Shown: positions 1 to 8,727 of the stretch, piece after piece
Position numbering within the stretch: position 1 is the stretch's first letter
How the letters are laid out: every line of letters begins with the position of its first letter
NCBI GenBank assembly: GCA_945860515.1
Contig: CAMARI010000008.1
Coordinates: forward strand, 1 to 33,750
Length of the DNA stretch: 33,750 nt
DNA from: Polaromonas sp. YR568
GTDB lineage: Bacteria > Pseudomonadota > Gammaproteobacteria > Burkholderiales > Burkholderiaceae_C
Direction: 5' to 3'
The notes under the pieces: generated by a model
The model's input: only the letters and a program-made list of their open reading frames with translations
What the model was told of the DNA's origin: nothing
Databases searched by the model: none
Translations under genes and position numbers: made by a program

Positions 1-767
1 CGCTTGCTGCGGTTGACATCGGCAATATTGGTCCGTTCGTGGCTGAGCAAATGCTTGGCATACGTCCAGCCCTTGTTCTCTTCACCAATCAGGTTGTTGG
101 CAGGCACTTGCACGTTGTCAAACCACACCTCATTGACCTCGGCCTCACCGTCGAGCAACACAATCGGCTTGACGCTGACACCCGGCGACTTCATGTCGAT
201 GAGTAAAAACGAGATGCCGGTTTGCGGCTTGCCATCATTGCTGGTGCGTACCAGGCAAAAAATCCATTCGCCGTACTGGCCCAGTGTGGTCCAGGTTTTC
301 TGGCCATTCACAATGTAGTGGTCGCCCACGCGTTCAGCCTTGCATTTGAGGGAAGCCAAGTCTGAACCCGAACCCGGTTCGCTGTAGCCCTGGCTCCACC
401 ACACCTCGCCGCTGGCAATACCCGGCAAAAAACGTTGCTGCTGCTCGGCATTACCAAAGGCCATGATGACGGGCGCCACCATCACCGGCCCAAACGGCAC
501 CACTCGCGGCGCGCCAGCCAACGCACATTCTTCTTCAAACAGATGTTTTTGCACAGCGTTCCAGCCGGGGCCGCCAAACTCTTTGGGCCAGCCGTGACCC
601 AGCCAGCCTTTTTTGCCCAGAATTTTGGCCCAGCGCTGCATGTCCTCACGCGTCTGACGCAGGGCGTTGCGGACCTTGTGCTGGATGTCGGCTGGCAGAT
701 TGGCGTGAACCCAGGTGCGAATGTCTTCGCGAAATTGTTGTTCTTCGGGGGTGAAAGCTAAATCCAT
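1..767 (-). CDS. acyl-CoA dehydrogenase family protein, N-terminal part (runs off left edge of window)
   Basis: Reverse-strand open frame from ATG (CAT at 765-767): MDLAFTPEEQQFREDIRTWVHANLP...GGPGWNAVQKHLFEEECALAGAP...WWSQGYSEPGSGSDLASLKCKAERVGDHYIVNGQKTWTTLGQYG... typical of acyl-CoA dehydrogenases. Absent from the ORF track because no stop lies in the window. Confidence 0.93.
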   Translation of the reverse strand, partial: MDLAFTPEEQQFREDIRTWVHANLPADIQHKVRNALRQTREDMQRWAKILGKKGWLGHGWPKEFGGPGWNAVQKHLFEEECALAGAPRVVPFGPVMVAPVIMAFGNAEQQQRFLPGIASGEVWWSQGYSEPGSGSDLASLKCKAERVGDHYIVNGQKTWTTLGQYGEWIFCLVRTSNDGKPQTGISFLLIDMKSPGVSVKPIVLLDGEAEVNEVWFDNVQVPANNLIGEENKGWTYAKHLLSHERTNIADVNRSK

Positions 768-884
768 TGATGTCTCCGTGTGTCAGGTAGGCTATCCAAG
801 CTGCTGTTTTTAGCACGAATGCGCTCTTTTGCTTGTCAAAGTCGGGACTTGTTCACATACAGCGTGGTCATAATCTGGCGTGTC

Positions 885-1505
885 ATGACTTCAGTCGCCC
901 CTTCACCCGTTAAAAATATCGTCATTTTGATGTCGGGCACCGGCTCCAACATGATGGCCATTGCCCGCGCTGCGCAACGGGAAAAGTGGCACGACACGCT
1001 GGGGGCCCGCCTGGCATGCGTCATCAGCAACCGGCCTGATGCACAGGGGCTGGCGCTGGCCGCGCAGCTTAGCATCGCCACTCAGGTCATTGACCATCAG
1101 CAATTCAATTCGCGGGAAGCTTTTGATGCGGCCTTGCAAACCGCGGTCGACAGCTACCAGCCCGTTTTAGTGGTGCTGGCAGGGTTCATGCGTATTTTGA
1201 CGCCCGGTTTTGTGGCGCACTATGCGGGCAGGCTGATCAATATCCACCCGTCCCTGCTGCCTGCATTTACAGGGCTTCATACCCACCAACGCGCCATCGA
1301 TGCAGGCTGCGAGGTGACCGGGGCCACAGTGCATTGGGTCACGACCGAGCTTGACCATGGCCGCATCGTCAGGCAGGCAGTGGTGCCCATCCTGCCGGGC
1401 GACACAGCCGACACGCTGGCTGCCCGGGTGCTCAGCCAGGAGCATCTTTTGTACCCGCAAGCGGTGCGACGCTTGTTGCAACAGCTTAGAAAGCCCTCCA
1501 GTTGA
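885..1505 (+). CDS. purN: phosphoribosylglycinamide formyltransferase
   Basis: From ATG at 885: VKNIVILMSGTGSNMMAIARA...VLAGFMRILTPGFVAHYAGRLINIHPSLLPAFTGLHTHQRAIDAGCEVTGATVHWVTTELDHGRIVRQAVVPI; characteristic PurN motifs. Confidence 0.93.
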   Translation: MTSVAPSPVKNIVILMSGTGSNMMAIARAAQREKWHDTLGARLACVISNRPDAQGLALAAQLSIATQVIDHQQFNSREAFDAALQTAVDSYQPVLVVLAGFMRILTPGFVAHYAGRLINIHPSLLPAFTGLHTHQRAIDAGCEVTGATVHWVTTELDHGRIVRQAVVPILPGDTADTLAARVLSQEHLLYPQAVRRLLQQLRKPSS

Positions 1506-1719
1506 CATTGAAGGCTGCCGTCAGGGCTGCTGGCCTGATTGACACATGGCTCTAGCCTGAAAACAAGGAGTCCTGACGGCATAGCGGAAGGTAGCGGCAT
1601 TGTCCTTTTTGCTCATCTATCGCTTTTTCACCAACAGAAAAACTCATTTCCCGCACATCACTTGATACTCTGGCCTAAGCTGCCGACACTTGGACGATCA
1701 AACTCAAAGGACATGAGAC

Positions 1720-2643
1720 ATGGCAAGCACGATAGGATGGATTGGTTTAGGCCGCATGGGCGAGGCTATGGTCAAACGGCTGCTCAAGGCCGGGCACCCG
1801 GTCAGCGTGTGGAACCGCACCGCCACCAAGGCCGAGCCGCTGCTTGAGTACGGTGCCACCATCGCCCCCAGCAAGCTGGCCCTGGCCAGCTGCGATGTGG
1901 TTTTCACGATGGTGTCCACGACGGACGATTTAAAAGAGGTTTTATTTGGCGCTGGCGGCCTGGTTTCAAGCAGCGTCAAGCCCAAAGTGGTGGTCGACAG
2001 CTCGTCCATTTCCCAAGAGGGCTCAGCAGAGATTCGTGCACAACTTGAAGCGCTTGGCGTGGCGTATTTGTGTACCCCCGTGTCCGGCAATGCCAAAGTG
2101 GCCAAGGCGGGCAAGTTGCTCACCGTATCAAGCGGCCCCAAAGCCCTGTACGACCAGGTCGAGCCCTTCTTGCAAGCGATGGCCCGCAAGGTGATGTGGG
2201 TTGGCGAGGGAGAGCTGGCGCGGGTCTGGAAAATCGCGCACAACACCATGTTTGGCGTGGTCATTCAAAACCTGTGCGAGATCACGGTGTTGGCTGAAAA
2301 AGCTGGCATTCCGCGCCATGTGTTTCTGGAAAGCATCAATGACTCGGTGCTGGGTTCAATGTACACCCGCTACAAAACCCCGATGCTGACCAACCTGACG
2401 TTTGACCAGGTGACCTTCACGCCCAAGTTGCTCCTCAAAGACATGGACTTGGGCATGGCAGCCGCCAAAAGTTACGGTGTGGCCATGCCGGCCGCAGCGG
2501 CGACGCGCGAGTCTGTTTCTCGCATGGTGGGGCGTGGCCATGACAACATTGACTTTGCGGTGCTGCTGGCCGAAACAGCCAAAGACGCCGGGCTGGAATT
2601 GAAGTCTGAAAACGTCAAGATGAGCGACGGCCTGGAAAGCTAG
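1720..2643 (+). CDS. NAD(P)-dependent beta-hydroxyacid dehydrogenase-like protein (3-hydroxyisobutyrate / 6-phosphogluconate dehydrogenase superfamily)
   Basis: IGWIGLGRMGEAMVKRLLKAGHPVSVWNRT Rossmann N-terminus, TPVSGNAKVAKAGKL substrate motif, KIAHN catalytic Lys/Asn motif. Confidence 0.88.
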   Translation: MASTIGWIGLGRMGEAMVKRLLKAGHPVSVWNRTATKAEPLLEYGATIAPSKLALASCDVVFTMVSTTDDLKEVLFGAGGLVSSSVKPKVVVDSSSISQEGSAEIRAQLEALGVAYLCTPVSGNAKVAKAGKLLTVSSGPKALYDQVEPFLQAMARKVMWVGEGELARVWKIAHNTMFGVVIQNLCEITVLAEKAGIPRHVFLESINDSVLGSMYTRYKTPMLTNLTFDQVTFTPKLLLKDMDLGMAAAKSYGVAMPAAAATRESVSRMVGRGHDNIDFAVLLAETAKDAGLELKSENVKMSDGLES

Positions 2644-2645
2644 AA

Positions 2646-3986
2646 ATGGCTCAACGTGTCTTAATAAAAGGCGCAACCATCATCACGATGGATGCACAAG
2701 GTGATTTGCCGCAGGGCGACATATTGGTCACAGGTGACACGCTGACCGAGATCGCGCCCGCCATTCATGCAGATGACGCTGCGGTCGTTGACGGCACGGG
2801 TTTCATCATCATTCCGGGCCTGATCAACGCCCACATGCACACCTGGCAAACAGCGCTGCGCGGCCTGGCGGCCAACTGGACGCTGATGGAGTACTTCCAG
2901 AAGATGCACGCAGGCTTGGCCACCGTTTTTACCCCGCAAGACCTGCACATCGCCACGCTGATGGGCGCGCTGAACCAGATCAACTGCGGCACCACCACGC
3001 TGGCCGACTGGTGCCACAACAACCCCACGCCCGATCACAACGACGCAGCCATCAGCGGCCTGCTTGAATCGGGCATACGCGCTGCGTTTTTTCATGGCAC
3101 CGCCAAGCCTGACCCCAAGCCGGGTCAAACGCCGTTTTGGGAAGTGCCGCATCCACGAGCTGAAGTTGAGCGGCTGCTCAAAGCCCACCAAGGCCAGCCC
3201 CTGTTGAGCGTGCAGGCCGCCGTGCTGGGGCCGCATTACTCCACCTTGAGCGTTGCCATGCATGACTTTGCCATGGCCAAGGACCTGGGGTTGATTGCTT
3301 CACTGCATCAGGGGGGCGGTCCTGCCCGCACGCCAGACGGCTGGGAAAAACTGGAGGCGGCAGGCCTGCTGGGCGACAACATCAATATCGTGCATGGCCA
3401 TGCGCTGACTGACGAGCAGCTCAAACGCTTTTGCGATCTGGGGATGAGCTTTTCAGCTGCAGCTGAAAGCGAAATGAGCCAGGGCCACGGCTTTCCCATC
3501 ACAGGGCGGCTCAAAGCGATAGGCAAAGCACCCTCGCTGGGTGTCGACCTGGAATGTGTGCTCAGCGGCGACATGCTCACACAAGCGCGTGTGGCACTCG
3601 GCATGCAGCGCAGCCTGGACAATTTTGCCTTTCGCGGCGCACATGGCGGCATTCCGCCAACATCGACCATCACCACACGCGAGGCGCTGGCATGGGTCAC
3701 GGTCGAAGGAGCGCGTATGCTTAAAGCATCGCACCGACGTGGCTCGCTGGCAGCCGGCAAGCAGGCCGATCTGGTCATGGTGCGGGCTACTGACCTGAAC
3801 ATGCAGCCGGTACACGATACGGTCAGTACCGTGGTGATGCAAACCAGTTTGTCCAACATTGACAGCGTGATGGTGGCAGGCCAGTGGAAAAAGCGTCATG
3901 GCCAGTTGCTCAATGTTGACTTGAAGCCCAAACTTGCAGCGCTGCAAGCCTCGGGCGAGAAAATCGTGGCGGCTTTGGGGCTGTGA
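2646..3986 (+). CDS. amidohydrolase family protein (ATZ/TRZ-like)
   Basis: GFIIIPGLINAHMHTWQTALRG (HxH), IVHGHALTDEQL, LGVDLECVLSGD, and C-terminal GSLAAGKQADLVMV; begins 3 nt after the preceding stop. Confidence 0.87.
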   Translation: MAQRVLIKGATIITMDAQGDLPQGDILVTGDTLTEIAPAIHADDAAVVDGTGFIIIPGLINAHMHTWQTALRGLAANWTLMEYFQKMHAGLATVFTPQDLHIATLMGALNQINCGTTTLADWCHNNPTPDHNDAAISGLLESGIRAAFFHGTAKPDPKPGQTPFWEVPHPRAEVERLLKAHQGQPLLSVQAAVLGPHYSTLSVAMHDFAMAKDLGLIASLHQGGGPARTPDGWEKLEAAGLLGDNINIVHGHALTDEQLKRFCDLGMSFSAAAESEMSQGHGFPITGRLKAIGKAPSLGVDLECVLSGDMLTQARVALGMQRSLDNFAFRGAHGGIPPTSTITTREALAWVTVEGARMLKASHRRGSLAAGKQADLVMVRATDLNMQPVHDTVSTVVMQTSLSNIDSVMVAGQWKKRHGQLLNVDLKPKLAALQASGEKIVAALGL

Positions 3987-4080
3987 TGCGCAGGCGGTTT
4001 TGCTATTGATTTAGGATCTTTTCGCCCACGCCTTCATTGACTTGGAGACCTTTTTTAACAGGTAAATTGGAGACAACATC

Positions 4081-5055
4081 ATGAAAAGAAGACTTTTTGC
4101 GCTATCGACATGGGCTTTGCTGGCTGCCGCGGTATTCGCCAGCGCACCTGTTCATGCCCAGACAGCCGACTACCCGAACAAGGTCATCAAAATCATCGTG
4201 CCGTTTACCGCAGGCAGCGCTACCGACATCATGGCGCGCATTGTGGGTGAGCGCCTGACGGCCAGCATGGGCCAGCCGGTGGTGGTTGAAAACCGGCCCG
4301 GCGCTGGCGGCACATTGGGCGCGGCACAGGTTGCCAAAAGCGAGCCTGACGGTTACACGCTGTTGGTGGTGTCCACCGGCCACGTCGTCAATCCTGCGCT
4401 TTACGGCAACTTGCCCTATGACACGGTGGCCGACTTTGCGGGCGTCACGCCGCTGGCTGCCTTGCCTAATATGCTGGTGGTGGCGGCCAATAGCCCGTTC
4501 AAGACCATGGCCGAGCTGATTGCTGCGACCAAGGCCAAACCTGGTCAGCTTAATTACGCATCTGCCGGCGTGGGCAGTGCAACCCATGTGAATGCTGAAA
4601 AATTTCGGGCCACGACGGGTATGCAAGTCACGCACATCCCGTTCAAGGGCACACCTGAAACCATCGTTGAAGTCAGCGCCGGCCGGGTTGACTTCATGTT
4701 CACGCCGGTGCTGTCGTCCATCCCGTCGATTCGTGAAAACCGGATGCGGGCTCTGGCTGTCAGCACGGCCAAGCGTTCAAGCGCGCTGCCCGATGTACCC
4801 ACGGTGGCCGAAGCAGGCTTGCCAGGCTTCGTTTTTGACTTCTGGATTGGCCTACTGGCACCCGCAAAAACGCCGCGCCCGGTTGTCAACAAGCTCAATG
4901 CCGAAGTGCGCAAAGTCTTGGCACAGCCTGAAGTTCTGGAGCGCCTGAGCAAATTGGGTGCAGAACCGATGCCCATGACGCCAGAGCGTTTTGACAGCTA
5001 TATCAAGGAAGAATTCAACACGCTCGGTACCATCATGAAAGCAGCGCCTAAATAA
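4081..5055 (+). CDS. Bug/TctC family tripartite tricarboxylate-type solute-binding protein
   Basis: Signal peptide MKRRLFALSTWALLAAAVFASAPVHAQ then YPNKVIKIIVPFTAGSATDIMARIVGERLTASMGQPVVVENRPGAGGTLGA, a Bug family hallmark. Confidence 0.93.
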   Translation: MKRRLFALSTWALLAAAVFASAPVHAQTADYPNKVIKIIVPFTAGSATDIMARIVGERLTASMGQPVVVENRPGAGGTLGAAQVAKSEPDGYTLLVVSTGHVVNPALYGNLPYDTVADFAGVTPLAALPNMLVVAANSPFKTMAELIAATKAKPGQLNYASAGVGSATHVNAEKFRATTGMQVTHIPFKGTPETIVEVSAGRVDFMFTPVLSSIPSIRENRMRALAVSTAKRSSALPDVPTVAEAGLPGFVFDFWIGLLAPAKTPRPVVNKLNAEVRKVLAQPEVLERLSKLGAEPMPMTPERFDSYIKEEFNTLGTIMKAAPK

Positions 5056-5103
5056 ATGACACCCCCATGGTTGCCCACTTCGTGTAGCGCCCTGCCCTCC
5101 GAA

Positions 5104-5148
5104 GGGGCCGCTGCGCCTGCGGCCTGGCAAAGCCAGTTCCGCGGCCCC
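5104..5148. repeat. GC-rich intergenic structured (REP-like) element between the Bug gene and the Fe-S subunit gene
   Basis: Perfect inverted repeat GGGGCCGC (5104-5111) / GCGGCCCC (5141-5148), with nested GGCCGC/GCGGCC and CTGGC-AAA-GCCAG hairpins. Confidence 0.6.
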
Positions 5149-5204
5149 TGCTTGAAGGGGTACCGCCCGCTCCAAGGTCCTTTTACGATGGTTATGGTGC
5201 CTTG

Positions 5205-5678
5205 ATGACATCTCGCGAAATTAAGTTAAACCTGAACGGTCGTGTTTGTGCTGTGGACGCCGAAGAAAACACCCCCCTGCTGTATGTGCTGCGCAATGAA
5301 TGCGACTTGAAGGGCACGCGCTTTGGATGCGGGGCTGCGCAATGTGGCTCATGCCATGTGCTGATAGACGGCGTGTCTGTCGCGTCTTGCGACATGCCCT
5401 TGTGGTCTGCAGCGAGCAAGGCCATCGTCACGGTGGAAGGCTTGAGCCAATCCGGTGAATTGAGTGCCTTGCAGCAAGCCTTTATCGATGAGCAGGCTGC
5501 GCAGTGTGGTTACTGCATCTCCGGCATCCTGATCAGCGCGACCGAACTGCTGCAAAAAAACCATCAGCCGACTGAAGCCGATGTGCGTGCTGCACTTGAC
5601 AAGCACCTGTGCCGCTGCGGCTCGCACAACCGCATCGTGCGCGCTGTGCTGCGCGCTGCAAGCAAGGTGGCGGCATGA
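5205..5678 (+). CDS. (2Fe-2S)-binding subunit of a molybdenum hydroxylase (IorA/CoxS-like)
   Basis: CDLKGTRFGCGAAQCGSCHVLIDG and QCGYCISGIL...HLCRCGSHNRI, two [2Fe-2S] cysteine motifs; stop overlaps the next ATG. Confidence 0.93.
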   Translation: MTSREIKLNLNGRVCAVDAEENTPLLYVLRNECDLKGTRFGCGAAQCGSCHVLIDGVSVASCDMPLWSAASKAIVTVEGLSQSGELSALQQAFIDEQAAQCGYCISGILISATELLQKNHQPTEADVRAALDKHLCRCGSHNRIVRAVLRAASKVAA

Positions 5679-7819
5679 CGACAACACCGACTCCGGTCAT
5701 TCTCCCCGGCAGTCTGAACGCCAACCGCCTCCTGTCTCAGTGGCTGGCCATCAACCCGGACGGCACGGTCACGGTACGCACCGGCAAAGTGGAGCTTGGC
5801 CAGGGCATTGCCACAGCGCTGGCGCAAATTGTTTGCGAAGAATTGGGTGTGTCTGCCTCGCGCATCCGCATGGTGGCGGCCAGCACCGCGGCCGGCCCTA
5901 ACGAAGGCGTGACTGCGGGCAGCATGTCGGTTCACGATTCGGGGGGGGCGCTGCGACAGGTGTGTGCTGAGGCGCGGGCCATCTACCTGCAAGCGGCTGC
6001 GCTTCAGTTCAATCTTTCTGACAGCAATACCGCCAGGCTCACTGTGGATGACGGCAGCATTCAAACCAGCAGCGGCGAGGCCATCAGCAGCTACTGGACG
6101 CTGGCCAGCCAGGCGCTGCTGGACCGCGAAGCAACTGGCCTGGCCAAGCCTGGAAACGTTGGCCCAACAGCGGCCTTGCAGCGCCTTGACATCCCCGACA
6201 AAGTCACGGGCAGGCCGCGCTTTGTGCATGACATGATGCTGCCCGGCATGCTCTTTGGGAGCGTGCTGCACCCGCCATCGCCCGGTGCAACGCTGTCGGG
6301 CATTGACCTTGCCATTGTTGACGCGCTGCCTGGCGTGGTGGCCACGGTGCGAGACGGCAGCTTTTTAGGCGTGCTTGCGAGTGATGAACACGCCGCCGTC
6401 AAGGCGCTTGCAAAGCTGGCTGCACTGGCCATCTGGCAAGAGCCCCAAACCTTGCCGGACATGCACGACCTGCCTGCTTTTTTGCGTGGGCAGCAGCACG
6501 ACACGATGCTGGTGGGCGAGAAAACGTCTGAGCCAGTAGCGGGCGTCACAAGGAAATTTCAGTCCAGTTACTCCCGGCCTTTCATAGCCCAGGCATCCGC
6601 CGCACCGTCATGCGCTGTCGCGCGTTATAGCCCTGACTTGCTGGAGGTATGGACGCACAGCCAAGGCATTTTTAACCTGCGCACTGACCTATCAACGGTA
6701 TTTGGCCTGCAAGAAGGCCAAGTCAGAGTGCAACACGCAGAAGGCGCGGGCAGCTACGGCCACAACGGCGCTGACGATGTGGCTTGTGACGCGGCGCTGC
6801 TGGCACGCGCCGTGCCGGGCCGCGCTGTGCGTGTTCAGTGGACGCGCGAAGACGAACTCAGCCATTCGCCTTTTGGTGCGGCGATGGCGGTTGACGTCAA
6901 AGCTGAAGTTTCCAGCGACGGCCGTATCGTCGACTGGCAACATGAGGTCTGGTCAAACGGTCACAGCATGCGGCCTGGTCGCAGCAAAACACCCGTGCTG
7001 CTGGCCGCCACCCATTTGGCCAAACCCTATGAGAGACAGGTCGCCATCAACATGCCGCTGGCAAGCGGCGGCGGGTCGGAGCGCAACTCCGTTCCCACCT
7101 ACGACTTTGCCGCATGGCGAGCCATCAGCCACCGCTGCCTGAGTATGCCGATTCGTACCTCTTCACTGCGCTCGCTGGGCGCGCATTGCAATGTTTTTGC
7201 GAGTGAATCGTTTGTTGATGAAATAGCCAGCGGCCTGGGCGTTGACCCGCTTGAGTTCAGACTAAGCCACCTGACGGACCCGCGTGCCAAAGACGTGCTG
7301 AAGGCAGTTGCAGGCATGGCCAATTGGCACAGTTTGAGAAGCACGAAGGTTGAAGGGCGTGGTGTAGGCATCGCCTTTGCCCGCTACAAAAACACCGGTG
7401 CCTGGTGCGCTGTGGTGGCTTTGGTTGATGCAGGACACGAGCTGCGCGTCAAAAATTTATGGATCGCCGTTGACGTGGGCCGCGCTGTGCACATGGATGG
7501 CATCGTTAACCAGATTGAAGGTGGCGCGATTCAGGCGGTCAGCTGGACCCTGAAGGAAGCGGCGCAATTTGACCGCACCCGCATCACCAGCACCACCTGG
7601 GAAACCTACCCGATTTTGCGGTTTTCAGAGGTGCCCGCTATGCAGGTCGAGGTGATAGACAGGCCAGAGCAAAAATCTTTGGGTGCCGGCGAGGCCACCA
7701 ACGGCCCAGTATCGGCAGCAATTGCCAATGCCATTTTTAATGCCCTCGATGTCCGGGTGCGCCACATGCCCTTCACCATGGACGCCATCACCAAAGCCGC
7801 TCTGGCTGAGGAAAGCTGA
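5675..7819 (+). CDS. molybdopterin-binding xanthine dehydrogenase/aldehyde oxidase family large subunit (IorB-like)
   Basis: ATG at 5675 overlaps the TGA at 5676-5678. VRTGKVELGQGIATALAQIVCEELGV, GGGSERNSVPTYDFAAWRAISHRCLSMPIRTSSLRSLGAHCNVFASESFVDEIA, and KSLGAGEATNGPVSAAIANAIFNALDVRVRHMPFT, as in isoquinoline oxidoreductase-type beta subunits. Confidence 0.9.
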   Translation: MTTTPTPVILPGSLNANRLLSQWLAINPDGTVTVRTGKVELGQGIATALAQIVCEELGVSASRIRMVAASTAAGPNEGVTAGSMSVHDSGGALRQVCAEARAIYLQAAALQFNLSDSNTARLTVDDGSIQTSSGEAISSYWTLASQALLDREATGLAKPGNVGPTAALQRLDIPDKVTGRPRFVHDMMLPGMLFGSVLHPPSPGATLSGIDLAIVDALPGVVATVRDGSFLGVLASDEHAAVKALAKLAALAIWQEPQTLPDMHDLPAFLRGQQHDTMLVGEKTSEPVAGVTRKFQSSYSRPFIAQASAAPSCAVARYSPDLLEVWTHSQGIFNLRTDLSTVFGLQEGQVRVQHAEGAGSYGHNGADDVACDAALLARAVPGRAVRVQWTREDELSHSPFGAAMAVDVKAEVSSDGRIVDWQHEVWSNGHSMRPGRSKTPVLLAATHLAKPYERQVAINMPLASGGGSERNSVPTYDFAAWRAISHRCLSMPIRTSSLRSLGAHCNVFASESFVDEIASGLGVDPLEFRLSHLTDPRAKDVLKAVAGMANWHSLRSTKVEGRGVGIAFARYKNTGAWCAVVALVDAGHELRVKNLWIAVDVGRAVHMDGIVNQIEGGAIQAVSWTLKEAAQFDRTRITSTTWETYPILRFSEVPAMQVEVIDRPEQKSLGAGEATNGPVSAAIANAIFNALDVRVRHMPFTMDAITKAALAEES

Positions 7820-7821
7820 TA

Positions 7822-8724
7822 GTGCTGCTACGCGTCAATATTTTCAACACCTCCAGCAACCTGCCCTTGCTGGCTGCCGTCGACAAAGGTTATTTCGACA
7901 AACGCGGACTGACGATTGAGACTCAAAATACCCCCAATTCAGACGAGCAGCGTGCCGGCCTGTCATCTGGCAAGTTTGAGATTGCCCATGCTGCGGTCGA
8001 CAACGCGGTGGCCATGATTGAAGCAGCTCATGATGTCGTGATTGTGTCTGGCGGGGATGCAGGCATGAATGATTTCATGGTGCGCGACGAGATCCATTCC
8101 ATCCAGGACCTGCGCGGCAAACTGCTGGCTGTTGATGCGCCCAACACGGCTTATGCGCTGGCCGCCAAAAAAATCCTCAAGTTAAATGGCCTGCTTGAAA
8201 ACCGCGACTACACCGTCAAGCTGGCGGGCGGTACCGGCCCCCGCGCAGCCGCCATGGTGGCCGACCCGGAACTGGCTGCGGGCATGATCAACCCGCCATT
8301 TTCGTTGTCAGTGCTGGACAAAGGCCTGAAAAGCCTGGGCTCCCAGTTTGACCTGCTTGGCCCCTACCAAGCCACTGGCGCATTTGTCATGCGGCAGTGG
8401 GCAGCATCGCATGCCGATGTGCTGACAAAGTATCTCGCTGCCTACATTGAAGGTCAGCGTTATGTTATGAACCCAGCCAACCAAACCGAGATGGTGGCGC
8501 TGCTGATGACCCGCTTCAAGCTGACTCAGGACGTTGCAAACGGCACCTATGCTGCGCTGGTCAAGCCTGGCTCCGGGCTGGCGCCAGACGCACGCTTGGA
8601 TGCTGAAGGTTTCAAAGCCATGCTGGCGATACGTGCAGAGATGGAAGGCATGTGGGGCGGCACCCCCCCCGCGCCTGGCAAATACCTTGATTTGACGCAC
8701 TACGACAAGGCACTTCAGGAGTAA
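7822..8724 (+). CDS. NMT1/THI5/SsuA-like periplasmic-binding-fold protein with no evident signal peptide
   Basis: GTG start 2 nt after the preceding stop. N-terminus VLLRVNIFNTSSNLPLLAAVDKGYFDKRGLTIETQNTPNSDEQRAGLSSGKFEIAHAAVDNAVAMIE matches the SBP fold pattern directly at residue 1. Confidence 0.8.
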   Translation: MLLRVNIFNTSSNLPLLAAVDKGYFDKRGLTIETQNTPNSDEQRAGLSSGKFEIAHAAVDNAVAMIEAAHDVVIVSGGDAGMNDFMVRDEIHSIQDLRGKLLAVDAPNTAYALAAKKILKLNGLLENRDYTVKLAGGTGPRAAAMVADPELAAGMINPPFSLSVLDKGLKSLGSQFDLLGPYQATGAFVMRQWAASHADVLTKYLAAYIEGQRYVMNPANQTEMVALLMTRFKLTQDVANGTYAALVKPGSGLAPDARLDAEGFKAMLAIRAEMEGMWGGTPPAPGKYLDLTHYDKALQE

Positions 8725-8727
8725 CCC

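Noticed and set aside
435-761. 108-aa plus-strand ORF at the left edge
   Set aside because: Antisense to the acyl-CoA dehydrogenase, which reads cleanly on the minus strand.
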